Below are positions 48,717 to 57,295 of a stretch of 64,000 bases of DNA, piece after piece (positions within the stretch are counted from its first letter, which is position 1; each line of letters begins with the position of its first letter). Source of the DNA: an uncultured Porphyromonadaceae bacterium (GTDB lineage Bacteria; Bacteroidota; Bacteroidia; Bacteroidales; Muribaculaceae); contig CAMWSS010000003.1 in the NCBI GenBank assembly GCA_947177035.1, positions 1 to 64,000 on the forward strand, read 5' to 3'. The notes under the pieces are model-generated. The model saw only the letters and a program-made list of their open reading frames with translations, was not told the origin of the DNA and ran no database searches. A program made the translations under genes and the position numbers.

Positions 48717-51700
48717 TTCGGTTTAACAGGTGTGAATCGCGGGGTGCGTATACGAGGTTTCAGTTCTCCGCCCATGAGCAGCATGGTGCGTCCGCCGTCA
48801 ATGACGGCAGTGGCGGCGCCGGCGCGCGCATAGTCCGGCTCCCGGTTTCCGATGACCCAGCGGTCGGTCTGGGGGTCAAACACGCAGACCCGTCCGTTGA
48901 AGCGATACCATTCCTTGGGATGCGAGAGATAATCGTCGGGCTGGCTGCGGAGCGCGTTGAGGAAGACTTCGCGGTTGACTCCTCCAGTGCACACGATCTT
49001 GCCGCCGATGCATTCAGCCACACCGCCTCCAAGGCTGATCTTGGTGCGTCCGACGGTGGGAGCCGGCAGCATTGACCAAGAGTCGGAAGCGGGATCATAG
49101 CGGATTCCGTCGCATTGCAGCGTCGGCGAGTCATAGCCCTCATGGCGGGGCGCGAATCCGCCCCAGAGGTAGAGCCGTCCGTCAGGAGCGGCGGCCATTA
49201 CCGGCTGCACGCGCGGGTTGCCGGGCATGTCGGCCAGGCGGGTCCATCCGGCAGGGATGTCGGCCAGATCGAGCGACAGGAGTCCCCGCCAGGGTTTTCC
49301 GTCGGCGTTTCCTCCGGCCACAAATATTTTGGTGCCCACTGCGGCAGCATATGCGTTGTCAACGGCCACCGGCAGGTCGGGGAGCGGCTCAAGCACGGCC
49401 ATTGAGTCGGCATCGAGAGTGAGCAGCCAGGCCGAGCGCAAGCCCTCGCCACCGATCATGGCCAGGCCAAGCGGCGTTGCAGCCGATGCGCCATAGGCCG
49501 TCGGTTGCGGCAATTCGCCGATCCGCTTTCCGTCGGTGGCCCGATAGATGCCTTTGTAGTAGACTTTTTCAATTCCTGGCGCCAGCGGGTCGTCATAGGG
49601 GAAATTGCATCCGCCGGCAATGACCGGCACGTCGCCGACCGATCCACCGAAAGCGGCAGACACGCCATGCTCCAGACCACGTTCTGTCACGTTGGCCTCT
49701 ACACGGAAAGTCGATGCGGGAAGCGAATCCGAATTCACAAGATTGGCTTTTGTAAATGGCTGCCAGCCATAGCGGGCAAAACGGGGATTTTTCATATCAG
49801 GATTTGTAAGTAAAATGGTGTCGGATTTTATAGTTGCGCTGGCCGGAAGATAGAATCCTTCGGTTTCGGCGATTTCAAATGTGAGCGGCGATGATCCGTC
49901 GGAGGTGGTCATTCCTCCGGCATCGGCCATGATGAGTCTGATCTCTCCGGGAAGCGCCTCGGCCTTGACGGGGTTCGGGCCGCGCGCCGCGACGTGGTCC
50001 ATGCCATAGACGTCGTGGAGGGCCAGCCGGGCCAGCCGGCGGCCGACGGGCGCCTTGCGCTTCGGGTGCACGTCGTGCGGGTCACCGACGTCGTGCGTCA
50101 CTGCCATGCCGACTCCCGGAATGTTTTCGGCCAGTCGACGCTGGCTGTCGCGGAAGGCGGGCCATGACGGGCGGCCGAGGCTGCTGAGCTGGGTGGTGAG
50201 AAACGGCAGGTCGGGGCGGCCGAATTCCTTGCGCCATGAGCTGACCAGAAGCGGGAAGAGGGTTTCGTGCACTTCGGCGTTGTGGGCGTTGCTTTCGCCC
50301 TGATACCATATCACGCCCGAGACCGGATAGGCACCCAGCGGTCTGATGCCGGCATGAAACAGGTATGACGGTTCATAGGGGTGACGGTGGCCGCTCTGGC
50401 GTCCGCCGATATTCTCGGCGGCACGTTCCTGCACCCAGGGCTGGACATAGTGGTTGCCGAGCCAGTCGAGCAGGATTTCGGGCAGACCGTGGCGCAGAGT
50501 CTCGATGTCGATGAAGCTTTCGGTTCCGGCTCCGCCGACCGGATTGGAGATGATGCCCACGGGCACCTGGAGCGAGTCGGCGAGCATGGCTCCGAAGTGC
50601 CAGGCCACGGCCGAGAACCGACCGTCGGGCGCCGCCCACTTTGCCGGCAGATAATAATCGAGGGTGTCGACCGCAGCCAGCACGCTGTCGGGCCACTGGC
50701 CCGCGGCGGGACGCACACGGTCGCTCATCCGAAACACCCGCAGCAGCGGGTTTCCTGCCGGGTCGGCCGGAGCATCGTCGCTCCAGTCCAGCTGGAACTC
50801 CATGTTGCTCTGGCCCGACGCGATCCAGACCTCGCCGGCCATCACGTCGGCAAACCGCAGCGTGGTGTGTCCGTCGGTCACCGTCATTTCATATGGTCCG
50901 CCGGCTTTCAGCGGCGGCAGAGTCACCTGCCAGCGTCCGAGATTGTCGGCCCTTGCGGAGCTTGTGGCCCCGGCCAGAGTCACGGTCACTTCGGCGCCTG
51001 AATCGGCCCGTCCGCCCAGTTTCAGGAAGCGGTCACGCGGCAGCACCATCGAGTCGCCATAGACAGGCGGAAGCGCCAGTCCGCCCCAGCGACCGGTAAT
51101 TGCTCCGCGCACATAGTCGGCCATGAGCACGGTTCCTTCGGGCACGGGATGCAGATTGTCGGGCAGCAGTTCCGGACGTCCGTCGAGCGGCTCGGCAAAG
51201 TCGATCAGCTCGACGCCTGTGTGTCGGGCCACTCCGGCGATCCGCTCCCGGATCAGGTCGCGCCACTGGCGCGTGCCCGACTTGAAGCGGCGGTGTGCGG
51301 TTCCGATCGGAGCCATGTTGGCCACGATGATCCTCACGTTCGGATTTATGGTCCGCAGAGTGTCGATCAGCCAGCAATAGTCGGTCGAGAAGGAGTCAGA
51401 CCAGTGTGGCCAGTCGCGCGGATCGGTGTCGTTCGTGCCGAGATGGATCACGGCGATGTCGGGGGCGAATTCAAAAGCCCTTGCCGCCTCGGCGGTTTTG
51501 TGCCACGGGTTGTGGCCGTTGCGCAGCAGGGTGGCGCCGTTGCGTCCGAAGTTGCCGACTTCGAAATCAGAGCCGAGCATCTGTTGCAGACGCGCCGGAT
51601 ATGACTGAGTGTCGCGGTCGGGCAATCTGTCGCCATAGGTTATGCTGTTGCCGATGCACGCCACCTTAACCCGGTCTGTCGTGGCGGCGCATACCGCCGG

Positions 51701-51757
51701 CGCAGCGGCCAGTGCCGCCGCAGCCCAGAGAATCGTCTTGCGGATACGTCGTCCCAT
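48713..51757 (-). CDS. Three-domain secreted enzyme: SGNH esterase, sialate O-acetylesterase and NanM-like kelch mutarotase
   Basis: 1014 aa with a signal peptide ending APAVCAA. Domain 1 (~28-225) is an SGNH hydrolase: CIGNSITYG (Ser38), HLGTNDTD and DNLHPVPEG. Domain 2 (~230-650) is a sialate O-acetylesterase: IASGQSNMEF (Ser317), GVIWYQGESNAH and a DVHP catalytic stretch. Domain 3 (~680-1014) is a kelch beta-propeller like NanM (N-acetylneuraminate epimerase): VPVIAGGCNFPYDD, KIFVAGGNADG, LYLWGGFAP, IVCTGGVNRE. Together it would remove O-acetyl groups from sialic acids and mutarotate the free sugar outside the cytoplasm. It follows nanA and the AGE epimerase in one operon. The domain order is read from motifs; activities are inferred. 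Confidence 0.9.
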   Translation of the reverse strand: MGRRIRKTILWAAAALAAAPAVCAATTDRVKVACIGNSITYGDRLPDRDTQSYPARLQQMLGSDFEVGNFGRNGATLLRNGHNPWHKTAEAARAFEFAPDIAVIHLGTNDTDPRDWPHWSDSFSTDYCWLIDTLRTINPNVRIIVANMAPIGTAHRRFKSGTRQWRDLIRERIAGVARHTGVELIDFAEPLDGRPELLPDNLHPVPEGTVLMADYVRGAITGRWGGLALPPVYGDSMVLPRDRFLKLGGRADSGAEVTVTLAGATSSARADNLGRWQVTLPPLKAGGPYEMTVTDGHTTLRFADVMAGEVWIASGQSNMEFQLDWSDDAPADPAGNPLLRVFRMSDRVRPAAGQWPDSVLAAVDTLDYYLPAKWAAPDGRFSAVAWHFGAMLADSLQVPVGIISNPVGGAGTESFIDIETLRHGLPEILLDWLGNHYVQPWVQERAAENIGGRQSGHRHPYEPSYLFHAGIRPLGAYPVSGVIWYQGESNAHNAEVHETLFPLLVSSWRKEFGRPDLPFLTTQLSSLGRPSWPAFRDSQRRLAENIPGVGMAVTHDVGDPHDVHPKRKAPVGRRLARLALHDVYGMDHVAARGPNPVKAEALPGEIRLIMADAGGMTTSDGSSPLTFEIAETEGFYLPASATIKSDTILLTNPDMKNPRFARYGWQPFTKANLVNSDSLPASTFRVEANVTERGLEHGVSAAFGGSVGDVPVIAGGCNFPYDDPLAPGIEKVYYKGIYRATDGKRIGELPQPTAYGASAATPLGLAMIGGEGLRSAWLLTLDADSMAVLEPLPDLPVAVDNAYAAAVGTKIFVAGGNADGKPWRGLLSLDLADIPAGWTRLADMPGNPRVQPVMAAAPDGRLYLWGGFAPRHEGYDSPTLQCDGIRYDPASDSWSMLPAPTVGRTKISLGGGVAECIGGKIVCTGGVNREVFLNALRSQPDDYLSHPKEWYRFNGRVCVFDPQTDRWVIGNREPDYARAGAATAVIDGGRTMLLMGGELKPRIRTPRFTPVKPK

Positions 51758-51763
51758 ACAGCG

Positions 51764-52951
51764 TCAGTGTTTGTCGGCCTGAAGAATGTCGTCAATGATT
51801 TCGCAGCTGCGAATCATCATGCGCGGAATGTGGAACGGGCCTTTGAAGATGTTGCCTTTGGCGCTCTGGGCCACAGATCCGTCGCGGTGCAGATAGCCGA
51901 ACCATTCACCCGAACGGTGGTCGGGGAAGTGGGCATAGGCCCAGTCGCAGGCCATCTGGTGGCGTCGCAGCCACTTTTCGTCGCCGGTGGCGCGGTAGGC
52001 GGCCAGGGTCGCGATCACGGCCTCGGTCTGTGGCCACCAGAACTTCATGTCCTGCGAGTAGTCCTGATTCGGGAAGCCTTTGCAGTCGCGGAAGTTGATG
52101 ATGCCGCCATATTGCTCGTCCCAGCCCCATTTCCAGCTCCATTCGAGAATGGTGAGCGCCATGTCGGCGAGCGAGTCGTCATGCCGGTGGCGGGCTTCGT
52201 CGAGCAGGAACCATGCGGTTTCGATGCAGTGGCCGGGATTGATGGTGCGGCCGGCAAGGGTGTCGATCAGCGATCCGTCGGGAGCCACGGTCTCGAGCAG
52301 CGCTTCATATTCGGGGTGCATGAACAGGCGGAGAGTCTCCACGTTGCGGGTGATGACGGCGTCGAGCAACGGATCCTGGATCACACGCCGCAGGGTGGCG
52401 GCCGTGTTGATCATTATCATCGTGATCGAATGGCCGATGCCGGGCTGCGCGGGCAGATATTTCGGTTCGAGCACCCCGGGAGTCTCCAGCCAGCGGTTCA
52501 CCTCCTTGAACAGGGCCAGAGCCTCGTCGGCATAGCTTTGCCGGCCTGTGGCCCTGGCATATTCGGCCTTGGCGATGATGGCGAAGCATTCCGAGAAGAC
52601 GTATCGGCGGCGACGCAGCGGAGTGCCGTCGGCGGCCACTTCAAAATACATCCGTCCGTCGGCTGGGTCATAGCAGTGGCTGTCGCTGAATTCAATGCAG
52701 CTGCGGGCAAATTCCAGATATTCGGGGCGCGGATCGATGCGGTTGTAGGCAGCGGCAAAGGTCCATGCGCAACGGCCCTGGAACCACACCGACTTGGTGG
52801 GGTCCATCAGCACTCCGTCGCGGTCCAGGCAGGTATACACACCGCCGTTGACACGGTCAAAACCGTGGCGCAGCCAGAACGGGAGGATATTGGCCGTCAG
52901 GTCGTCGCGATAGCGGTCGGCCCATCCTTTGAGATAATTCGTCCAGTCCAT
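51764..52951 (-). CDS. N-acylglucosamine 2-epimerase (AGE) family protein
   Basis: 395 aa from the ATG at 52951; the 524-aa track ORF extends into nanA and its N-terminal part is a shadow. The (alpha/alpha)6-barrel AGE family is recognised by FWLRHGFDRVNGGVYTCLDRDG, GRCAWTFAAAYN, INPGHCIETAWFLLDEA and FWWPQTEAVIATL, with the catalytic His residues in the HCIE and FHIPR regions. In Bacteroides sialic-acid operons this enzyme (NanE) converts N-acetylmannosamine released by NanA to N-acetylglucosamine. It starts 2 nt after nanA. Confidence 0.93.
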   Translation of the reverse strand: MDWTNYLKGWADRYRDDLTANILPFWLRHGFDRVNGGVYTCLDRDGVLMDPTKSVWFQGRCAWTFAAAYNRIDPRPEYLEFARSCIEFSDSHCYDPADGRMYFEVAADGTPLRRRRYVFSECFAIIAKAEYARATGRQSYADEALALFKEVNRWLETPGVLEPKYLPAQPGIGHSITMIMINTAATLRRVIQDPLLDAVITRNVETLRLFMHPEYEALLETVAPDGSLIDTLAGRTINPGHCIETAWFLLDEARHRHDDSLADMALTILEWSWKWGWDEQYGGIINFRDCKGFPNQDYSQDMKFWWPQTEAVIATLAAYRATGDEKWLRRHQMACDWAYAHFPDHRSGEWFGYLHRDGSVAQSAKGNIFKGPFHIPRMMIRSCEIIDDILQADKH

Positions 52952-52953
52952 CG

Positions 52954-53877
52954 TCAGAGTCTGTTGCAGCGGTCGAAAAATCCGATTGCCTCGAGTTCGG
53001 CCTTCATGGCGGCCTCTTCGGCGTCGGTCACATTCTGGAAGGGGGTGCGGTTTGGTCCGAGGTCGAGTCCGATCAGCTTCATTATGCGCTTTCCGCCGAC
53101 GATGTTGCCCCTGTAGCGGCAGATCACGTTGATCACCTCCTGCGAGAAGTTCTGGTGATCGCGCGCCGCTTCGAGGTCGCCGCGGTTCCAGGCGTCGATA
53201 ATTGCGGTCAGCTCGCGGCCGTTGTAGTTTGTGGTTCCGCCGATTCCTCCGCGCGCGCCGCCCATGGCCAGACAGGGCAGTATGGTTTCGTCCTGGCCGT
53301 GGAGCATGTCGAACTTGCCGCCGGCATAGAGGCGGCACTGGTTGTATTCATAAAGGCTTTCAAACGTGTATTTGATTCCGGCGAAGTTGGGCACCCGGCC
53401 GTCTACAGCCTCAAGCAGTTTCACCATCGGGAGATAAGCGCCGTTGAAAGCGGGAATGTGGTAGAAATAGAAAGGCAGTCCGGGAGCGGCCGAAGCGATC
53501 TCTTCGATATATTTGACCAGCTCTTCCACGCGGCCGATTTTCGGAAACGGCGGAGCCATGGCGCCGATGCCCCATGCGCCGATGGCAGCGGCATGTGCGG
53601 CGAGTTCGCGGGCGCTCCTGACGCAGCAGGCGCCGACGTGGACAATCACCTTGAAGCCTTCGGGAGCGGCTTTGACCCAGGCTTCGGCCAGGCGCTTGCG
53701 TTCGTCGTCGGTGAGCATGTAGCCTTCGCCCGACGATCCGTTGATGAAGACGCCTTTCAGGCCATTCTTCTGAAGCATCGCGGCATAAGCAGGTATCGGT
53801 TCAAGATTTACTTCGCCATCAGGCAGAAACGGGGTGAACGGGGCGTCTATGAGTCCCTGGATTTTCTCAAAAGTCAT
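52954..53877 (-). CDS. nanA: N-acetylneuraminate lyase
   Basis: 307 aa. A DHDPS-superfamily aldolase splitting N-acetylneuraminate into pyruvate and N-acetylmannosamine. Visible: NGSSGEG (46-52), the Schiff-base lysine in GIKYT (Lys169) and the catalytic Tyr139 in YFYHIP. NGSSGEG in place of the GTTGE of dihydrodipicolinate synthase and the nan context support the lyase function. It leads the operon nanA-AGE-fusion-carbonic anhydrase. Confidence 0.93.
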   Translation of the reverse strand: MTFEKIQGLIDAPFTPFLPDGEVNLEPIPAYAAMLQKNGLKGVFINGSSGEGYMLTDDERKRLAEAWVKAAPEGFKVIVHVGACCVRSARELAAHAAAIGAWGIGAMAPPFPKIGRVEELVKYIEEIASAAPGLPFYFYHIPAFNGAYLPMVKLLEAVDGRVPNFAGIKYTFESLYEYNQCRLYAGGKFDMLHGQDETILPCLAMGGARGGIGGTTNYNGRELTAIIDAWNRGDLEAARDHQNFSQEVINVICRYRGNIVGGKRIMKLIGLDLGPNRTPFQNVTDAEEAAMKAELEAIGFFDRCNRL

Positions 53878-53908
53878 AGTGATTTTTCTGTTTTATGTTT
53901 TGATACCG

Positions 53909-53916
53909 CAAATGTA
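53909..53916 (-). promoter_or_regulatory. -7 element of the nan operon
   Basis: TACATTTG on the minus strand, about 31 nt before the nanA ATG; no clear -33 TTG, consistent with activator dependence (inference). Confidence 0.5.
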
Positions 53917-53962
53917 GTGAAAAAAACTCGTTTGTTTCATGTCCGGCCGCGATAAATTTGCA

Positions 53963-53998
53963 AAGGCCGGAGACCGCGCAGCGCGCAATCCCGGCCTT
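53963..53998 (-). terminator. Terminator of the 54031-54873 lipoprotein gene
   Basis: AAGGCCGG / CCGGCCTT stem with an internal GC-rich loop (CGCGCAGCGCG), followed on the minus strand by TGCAAATTT. Confidence 0.6.
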
Positions 53999-54030
53999 AG
54001 AGCCTAAATATTGTTACCGGCAGGACGGTG

Positions 54031-54873
54031 TCAGTCGGCCAACTGCCGGCCAGAGCATACGCCACGCGATCCCGGAGCCAGACCGCCGCACACGATCGTG
54101 AACTCGCGCTCGACGCCGGTGGTGTTTGGCTCCACGGTTATGGTGATCTCCTTCGGATCGCCATGCTTGTTGCGCTCAATGGTGAGCCAGTCGAGCGTAT
54201 AGCTGAACACCGCGTCAGGGTCCGTCCAGTAATCAACGAAATCCTGCGTGCCGTCCTCGGCCTTGAAGCTATGCTTGACTCCGCCGGCATACAGTTCAGT
54301 AAACACCCAATAGAGATGGCTCGCCATGACATTGGCCGTGGCGCCTTTTGCCGGAAACACCACTGTGCCGGGATTAGTGTGCCAAGCGCCGCCAAGCGGC
54401 ATATCCGACTCATTCTCGCAGACGAGAGTGTCGGTCACTTCGCCACGCTGGAATTCCAGATAAGCATATCGGTATTTGGGAAACTCGTCATCACAGAAAG
54501 GCTCAATGTCGCGCAACACCAGCTTACGGTCGGCATAGTGCAGATGCAACCACTCTACATTTTCGTCAAACGGAGAAGTGCCGCTCAGATCAGTGATATA
54601 AGTGGTCAGCGGATATAATTCAGGATATTTTTTGTTCATTTCTCCACCGAACGACACCGACGAAACAGTCCAGTCGTCCGAATCAAAGAATATGGTATCA
54701 CTTTCGGCATAGGCCAACAGGCAGACTTTGTCGACAGAAAATCCAATTCCGGATACCCCGATGGGCAATTGTTCACCTGAACCCTGAGGTTCGTCATTCT
54801 CAGAGGAAGTACAGCCGCATAAGCCAACAACAGAAGCGAATGCCATTCCGGCAATCAGTTTACGTGCTACCAT
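54031..54873 (-). CDS. Lipoprotein with BACON-like C-terminal region, unknown function
   Basis: 280 aa. The lipobox ends at Cys21 (GLCGCTSS). The mature part is acidic and beta-rich. The last ~60 residues (LDWLTIERN, ITITVEPNTTGVEREFTIVCGG) resemble one BACON-like repeat, similar to the ends of the two tandem lipoproteins at 60-61 kb (LLVTVEPNETGKKRHCEI). This suggests one lipoprotein family in the window. The leader contains a near-perfect 19/20-nt tandem repeat (54882-54920). No partner genes are adjacent. Confidence 0.72.
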   Translation of the reverse strand: MVARKLIAGMAFASVVGLCGCTSSENDEPQGSGEQLPIGVSGIGFSVDKVCLLAYAESDTIFFDSDDWTVSSVSFGGEMNKKYPELYPLTTYITDLSGTSPFDENVEWLHLHYADRKLVLRDIEPFCDDEFPKYRYAYLEFQRGEVTDTLVCENESDMPLGGAWHTNPGTVVFPAKGATANVMASHLYWVFTELYAGGVKHSFKAEDGTQDFVDYWTDPDAVFSYTLDWLTIERNKHGDPKEITITVEPNTTGVEREFTIVCGGLAPGSRGVCSGRQLAD

Positions 54874-54881
54874 AATCGAAA

Positions 54882-54920
54882 CGTTTTTTGTGTTAATAAT
54901 CGTTTTTTTGTGTTAATAAT
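54882..54920. repeat. Two tandem copies of CGTTTTTT(T)GTGTTAATAAT
   Basis: 19 nt at 54882-54900 and 20 nt at 54901-54920, differing by one T, in the leader of the 54031-54873 lipoprotein gene; the flanking sequence begins a third copy (CGTT). Confidence 0.8.
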
Positions 54921-55210
54921 CGTTGTTGATCGCAAAGTAACAGTTAATCTGCGAAAAATGCAATACTCGTGGAGTTAATTTTTGTTAACCGCACTATCAT
55001 CTCTTCTATGGAAAACCTCATGACCGGCACGCCGACGGGGCGCGGCTTCTCAGTCGCGCCCCGTCGGGTAGTAAACCAATCATTATCACAATTCTTTACA
55101 ATGGAAAAAGCATTTCGTTGTTGTTTGTCAGTAAAACGCACACGCGCGGCATATGGTTCGGTCATATTCCGATTTTTTTTGCCGGCAGCATATAATTATT
55201 GCGTAAATGC
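54921..55210. other. Intergenic region with a strong GC hairpin
   Basis: Between the divergent lipoprotein and ftsX genes. The only clear structure is a perfect 13-bp stem CCGACGGGGCGCG / CGCGCCCCGTCGG at 55032-55067 in otherwise AT-rich DNA. Two track ORFs (54969 plus, 54944 minus) overlap it, but neither shows a recognisable product, promoter or signal peptide. Confidence 0.5.
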
Positions 55211-55242
55211 TTGACTTCCGGCCGAAAAATGTTGTAACTTTG
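55211..55242 (+). promoter_or_regulatory. ftsX promoter, abutting the start codon
   Basis: TTG (55211-55213), a 21-nt spacer and TAACTTTG (55235-55242); the ATG at 55248 begins 5 nt after the -7 element. Confidence 0.7.
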
Positions 55243-55247
55243 CATTC

Positions 55248-56117
55248 ATGAAATCAAGCAAAGGCTTTTCGTCGATGAGCATCCACGCCACGGCCACGGT
55301 GAGCGTGGCTTTGGTGTTGCTGCTGCTCGGCATGGTGGCGGTGCTCGGCATCGGTGCCCGCTCGGTCACGCGCGACATAAAGGAACATTTAGGATTTGAC
55401 ATAACTCTGGAGGAAGAAGCGAGCCTTGACGACGTCAACGCCTTCAAGCGCCTGCTTTCAGAAGCGCCCTATGTGGCGTCGTGGCTCTATCACTCGCCGC
55501 AGGAGGCCATGGACCAATGGCAGGAAGAGATGGGCGAGAATCTGGTGGAGCTGCTCGGAGTGAACCCGTTTCTGCCGGAGTTTGAAGTGAACGTGAAGGA
55601 GGCCTGGGCCAACGCCGACAGCCTCGACTCCGTGGTGCTCCCGATCATGGCGATGGAGCGGGTGGCCGAAGTCAGCGTGCACACCGAAGTGGTCGACAAA
55701 GTCAACCGCAACATCTCCACCCTGATGCTGATCCTGGTAGCCGCGGCCTGCGCCCTGGCCCCGATCTCGTTCGTGCTCATCAACAACACGGTCAGACTGA
55801 CCATCTATTCGCGCCGCTTCACCATCCACACCATGAAACTGGTCGGCGCATCGCGCGGATTCATACGTCGCCCGTTTCTGACGTCGAACGCCGCCTGCGG
55901 AGCAGTGGCCGGCGTGGTGGCCTCGGCGCTGCTGACGGCCATGACGGCCTATGCGCTGCGTTATGTCGATCCGGCGCTTGCCACCTATGTCAGCCCCCGC
56001 TCGGTGGCGGCGGTGTGTGTGGCCATGACCGCGCTCGGAGTGGCCATCTGCCTGCTGGCCGCCTGGTGGGCGACCCAGCGCTATCTGGTCAGGAGCTATG
56101 ACGAACTTTTCCATTAA
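55248..56117 (+). CDS. ftsX: Cell-division permease-like protein FtsX
   Basis: 289 aa with four membrane segments: ~18-38, ~158-178, ~210-232 and ~250-272. The topology (helix, extracytoplasmic domain, three helices) and the stretch TIHTMKLVGASRGFIRRPFL are typical of FtsX, which with the ATPase FtsE activates peptidoglycan hydrolases at the septum. No ftsE is adjacent, as is common in Bacteroidetes. The ATG is placed so close to the promoter that the mRNA should be leaderless. It leads the run ftsX-DUF3098-uppP-truB-queA-frr. Confidence 0.92.
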   Translation: MKSSKGFSSMSIHATATVSVALVLLLLGMVAVLGIGARSVTRDIKEHLGFDITLEEEASLDDVNAFKRLLSEAPYVASWLYHSPQEAMDQWQEEMGENLVELLGVNPFLPEFEVNVKEAWANADSLDSVVLPIMAMERVAEVSVHTEVVDKVNRNISTLMLILVAAACALAPISFVLINNTVRLTIYSRRFTIHTMKLVGASRGFIRRPFLTSNAACGAVAGVVASALLTAMTAYALRYVDPALATYVSPRSVAAVCVAMTALGVAICLLAAWWATQRYLVRSYDELFH

Positions 56118-56138
56118 AAAACAAAACCGACAACACAT

Positions 56139-56390
56139 ATGACTGAAAAAGATTCAAGACTCGACACCGAAACCGACGTGCAGTATCCGCTGACACGCAC
56201 AAACTTCATCCTGATGGGCGCCGCAGCCGCGATGATAGTGGCCGGATTCCTGCTGATGCTCGGCGGAAGCACCACCCACGAGCAGTTCAACCCCGACATT
56301 TTCAGCACCCGGCGCATCGTGATCGGCCCGGCAGTCTCATTCCTCGGATTCATCTTCATGGCCATCGCCATCATATTCCGCAAAAAATAA
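56139..56390 (+). CDS. DUF3098 small membrane protein
   Basis: 83 aa with two membrane helices (FILMGAAAAMIVAGFLLMLGG and VIGPAVSFLGFIFMAIAIIF) joined by a loop with FNPDIFSTRRI, the DUF3098 signature. In Bacteroidetes it is regularly found between ftsX and uppP, suggesting an envelope role; the function is unknown. Confidence 0.88.
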   Translation: MTEKDSRLDTETDVQYPLTRTNFILMGAAAAMIVAGFLLMLGGSTTHEQFNPDIFSTRRIVIGPAVSFLGFIFMAIAIIFRKK

Positions 56391-56425
56391 TCTTCCACCT
56401 CCAAACACCGTAAAACATACATCTC

Positions 56426-57262
56426 ATGGACTGGATCGACGCCCTGATTCTCGGAATCATACAAGGTCTTTCGGAATATCTTCCCATCAGCAGCAGCGGC
56501 CACCTCGAAATCTTCAAGCAGGTGCTCGGAGTGGATCTCGACCCTGACGCATCGCTCGAATTCTCGGTGATGCTCCACGTGGCCACCGTTCTCAGCACAA
56601 TCGTGGTGCTGTGGCGCGAATTCTGGCCGCTGTGCGTGTCGTTTTTCACCTTCAGACGCGACGACCGCTTCTTCTACGTCTGCAAAATCCTGCTATCGTG
56701 CATTCCGGTGGCCATTGTCGGGCTGTTTTTCAAAGACGCCATCTCGGCCCTGTTCGAAGGCAATCTCAAGGTGGTCGGAGCATGCCTGCTGGTGACCGCA
56801 GCCCTGCTCGCCTTCGCCTACTTCACCCGCACCGAACCCGCCCTGAAAAATCCCGCCGGCGCCAAGCCCGCACGCGACATCACCTGGCTCGACGCCTTCA
56901 TCATCGGATGCGGACAGGCTGTGGCCGTGTTGCCCGGACTCTCGCGCTCGGGCACCACAATAGCCACCGGCATTCTGCTCGGCGACAAGCGCGAGCAGGT
57001 GGCCAAATTCTCGTTCTTCATGGTCATAATCCCGATTCTTGGAGAAGGCCTGCTCGACATCAAGGAGATGATCAGCCCTGACGCTGCCGCGGTCGCCGCC
57101 GGCGCCTCAGTGGGAATGCTGCCACTGCTGACGGGCTTTCTCGCATCGTTTATCGTCGGCTGCATGGCCTGCAAATGGATGATCGACATCGTCAAGAAAG
57201 GAAAACTGGTGTGGTTTGCCGTCTATTGCGTAGCCGCAGGAGCGCTCTGCCTGCTCTATTGA
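56426..57262 (+). CDS. uppP: Undecaprenyl-diphosphatase
   Basis: 278 aa polytopic membrane protein of the UppP/BacA family, which recycles undecaprenyl pyrophosphate for peptidoglycan and O-antigen synthesis. Active-site motifs: GIIQGLSEYLPISSSGHLEI (with the Glu-rich/SSSGH part) and LPGLSRSGTTIATGILLG. Part of the conserved ftsX cluster, 35 nt after DUF3098. Confidence 0.96.
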   Translation: MDWIDALILGIIQGLSEYLPISSSGHLEIFKQVLGVDLDPDASLEFSVMLHVATVLSTIVVLWREFWPLCVSFFTFRRDDRFFYVCKILLSCIPVAIVGLFFKDAISALFEGNLKVVGACLLVTAALLAFAYFTRTEPALKNPAGAKPARDITWLDAFIIGCGQAVAVLPGLSRSGTTIATGILLGDKREQVAKFSFFMVIIPILGEGLLDIKEMISPDAAAVAAGASVGMLPLLTGFLASFIVGCMACKWMIDIVKKGKLVWFAVYCVAAGALCLLY

Positions 57263-57295
57263 CCACTCTGTTAACCAACGCCATCAGACTGAATC

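Noticed and set aside
52952-53338. N-terminal extension of the 524-aa AGE ORF
   Set aside because: It overlaps nanA in another frame and is Arg/Pro-rich; homology begins at the ATG at 52951.
53931-53960. Plus-strand promoter-like TTTG-N18-TAAATTTG upstream of nanA
   Set aside because: It would start directly in a terminator hairpin and run antisense to the lipoprotein gene; the match may be chance in AT-rich DNA.
54944-55214. Two small overlapping ORFs (73 aa minus, 81 aa plus)
   Set aside because: Both run through the GC hairpin; no signal peptide, family motif or promoter supports either.
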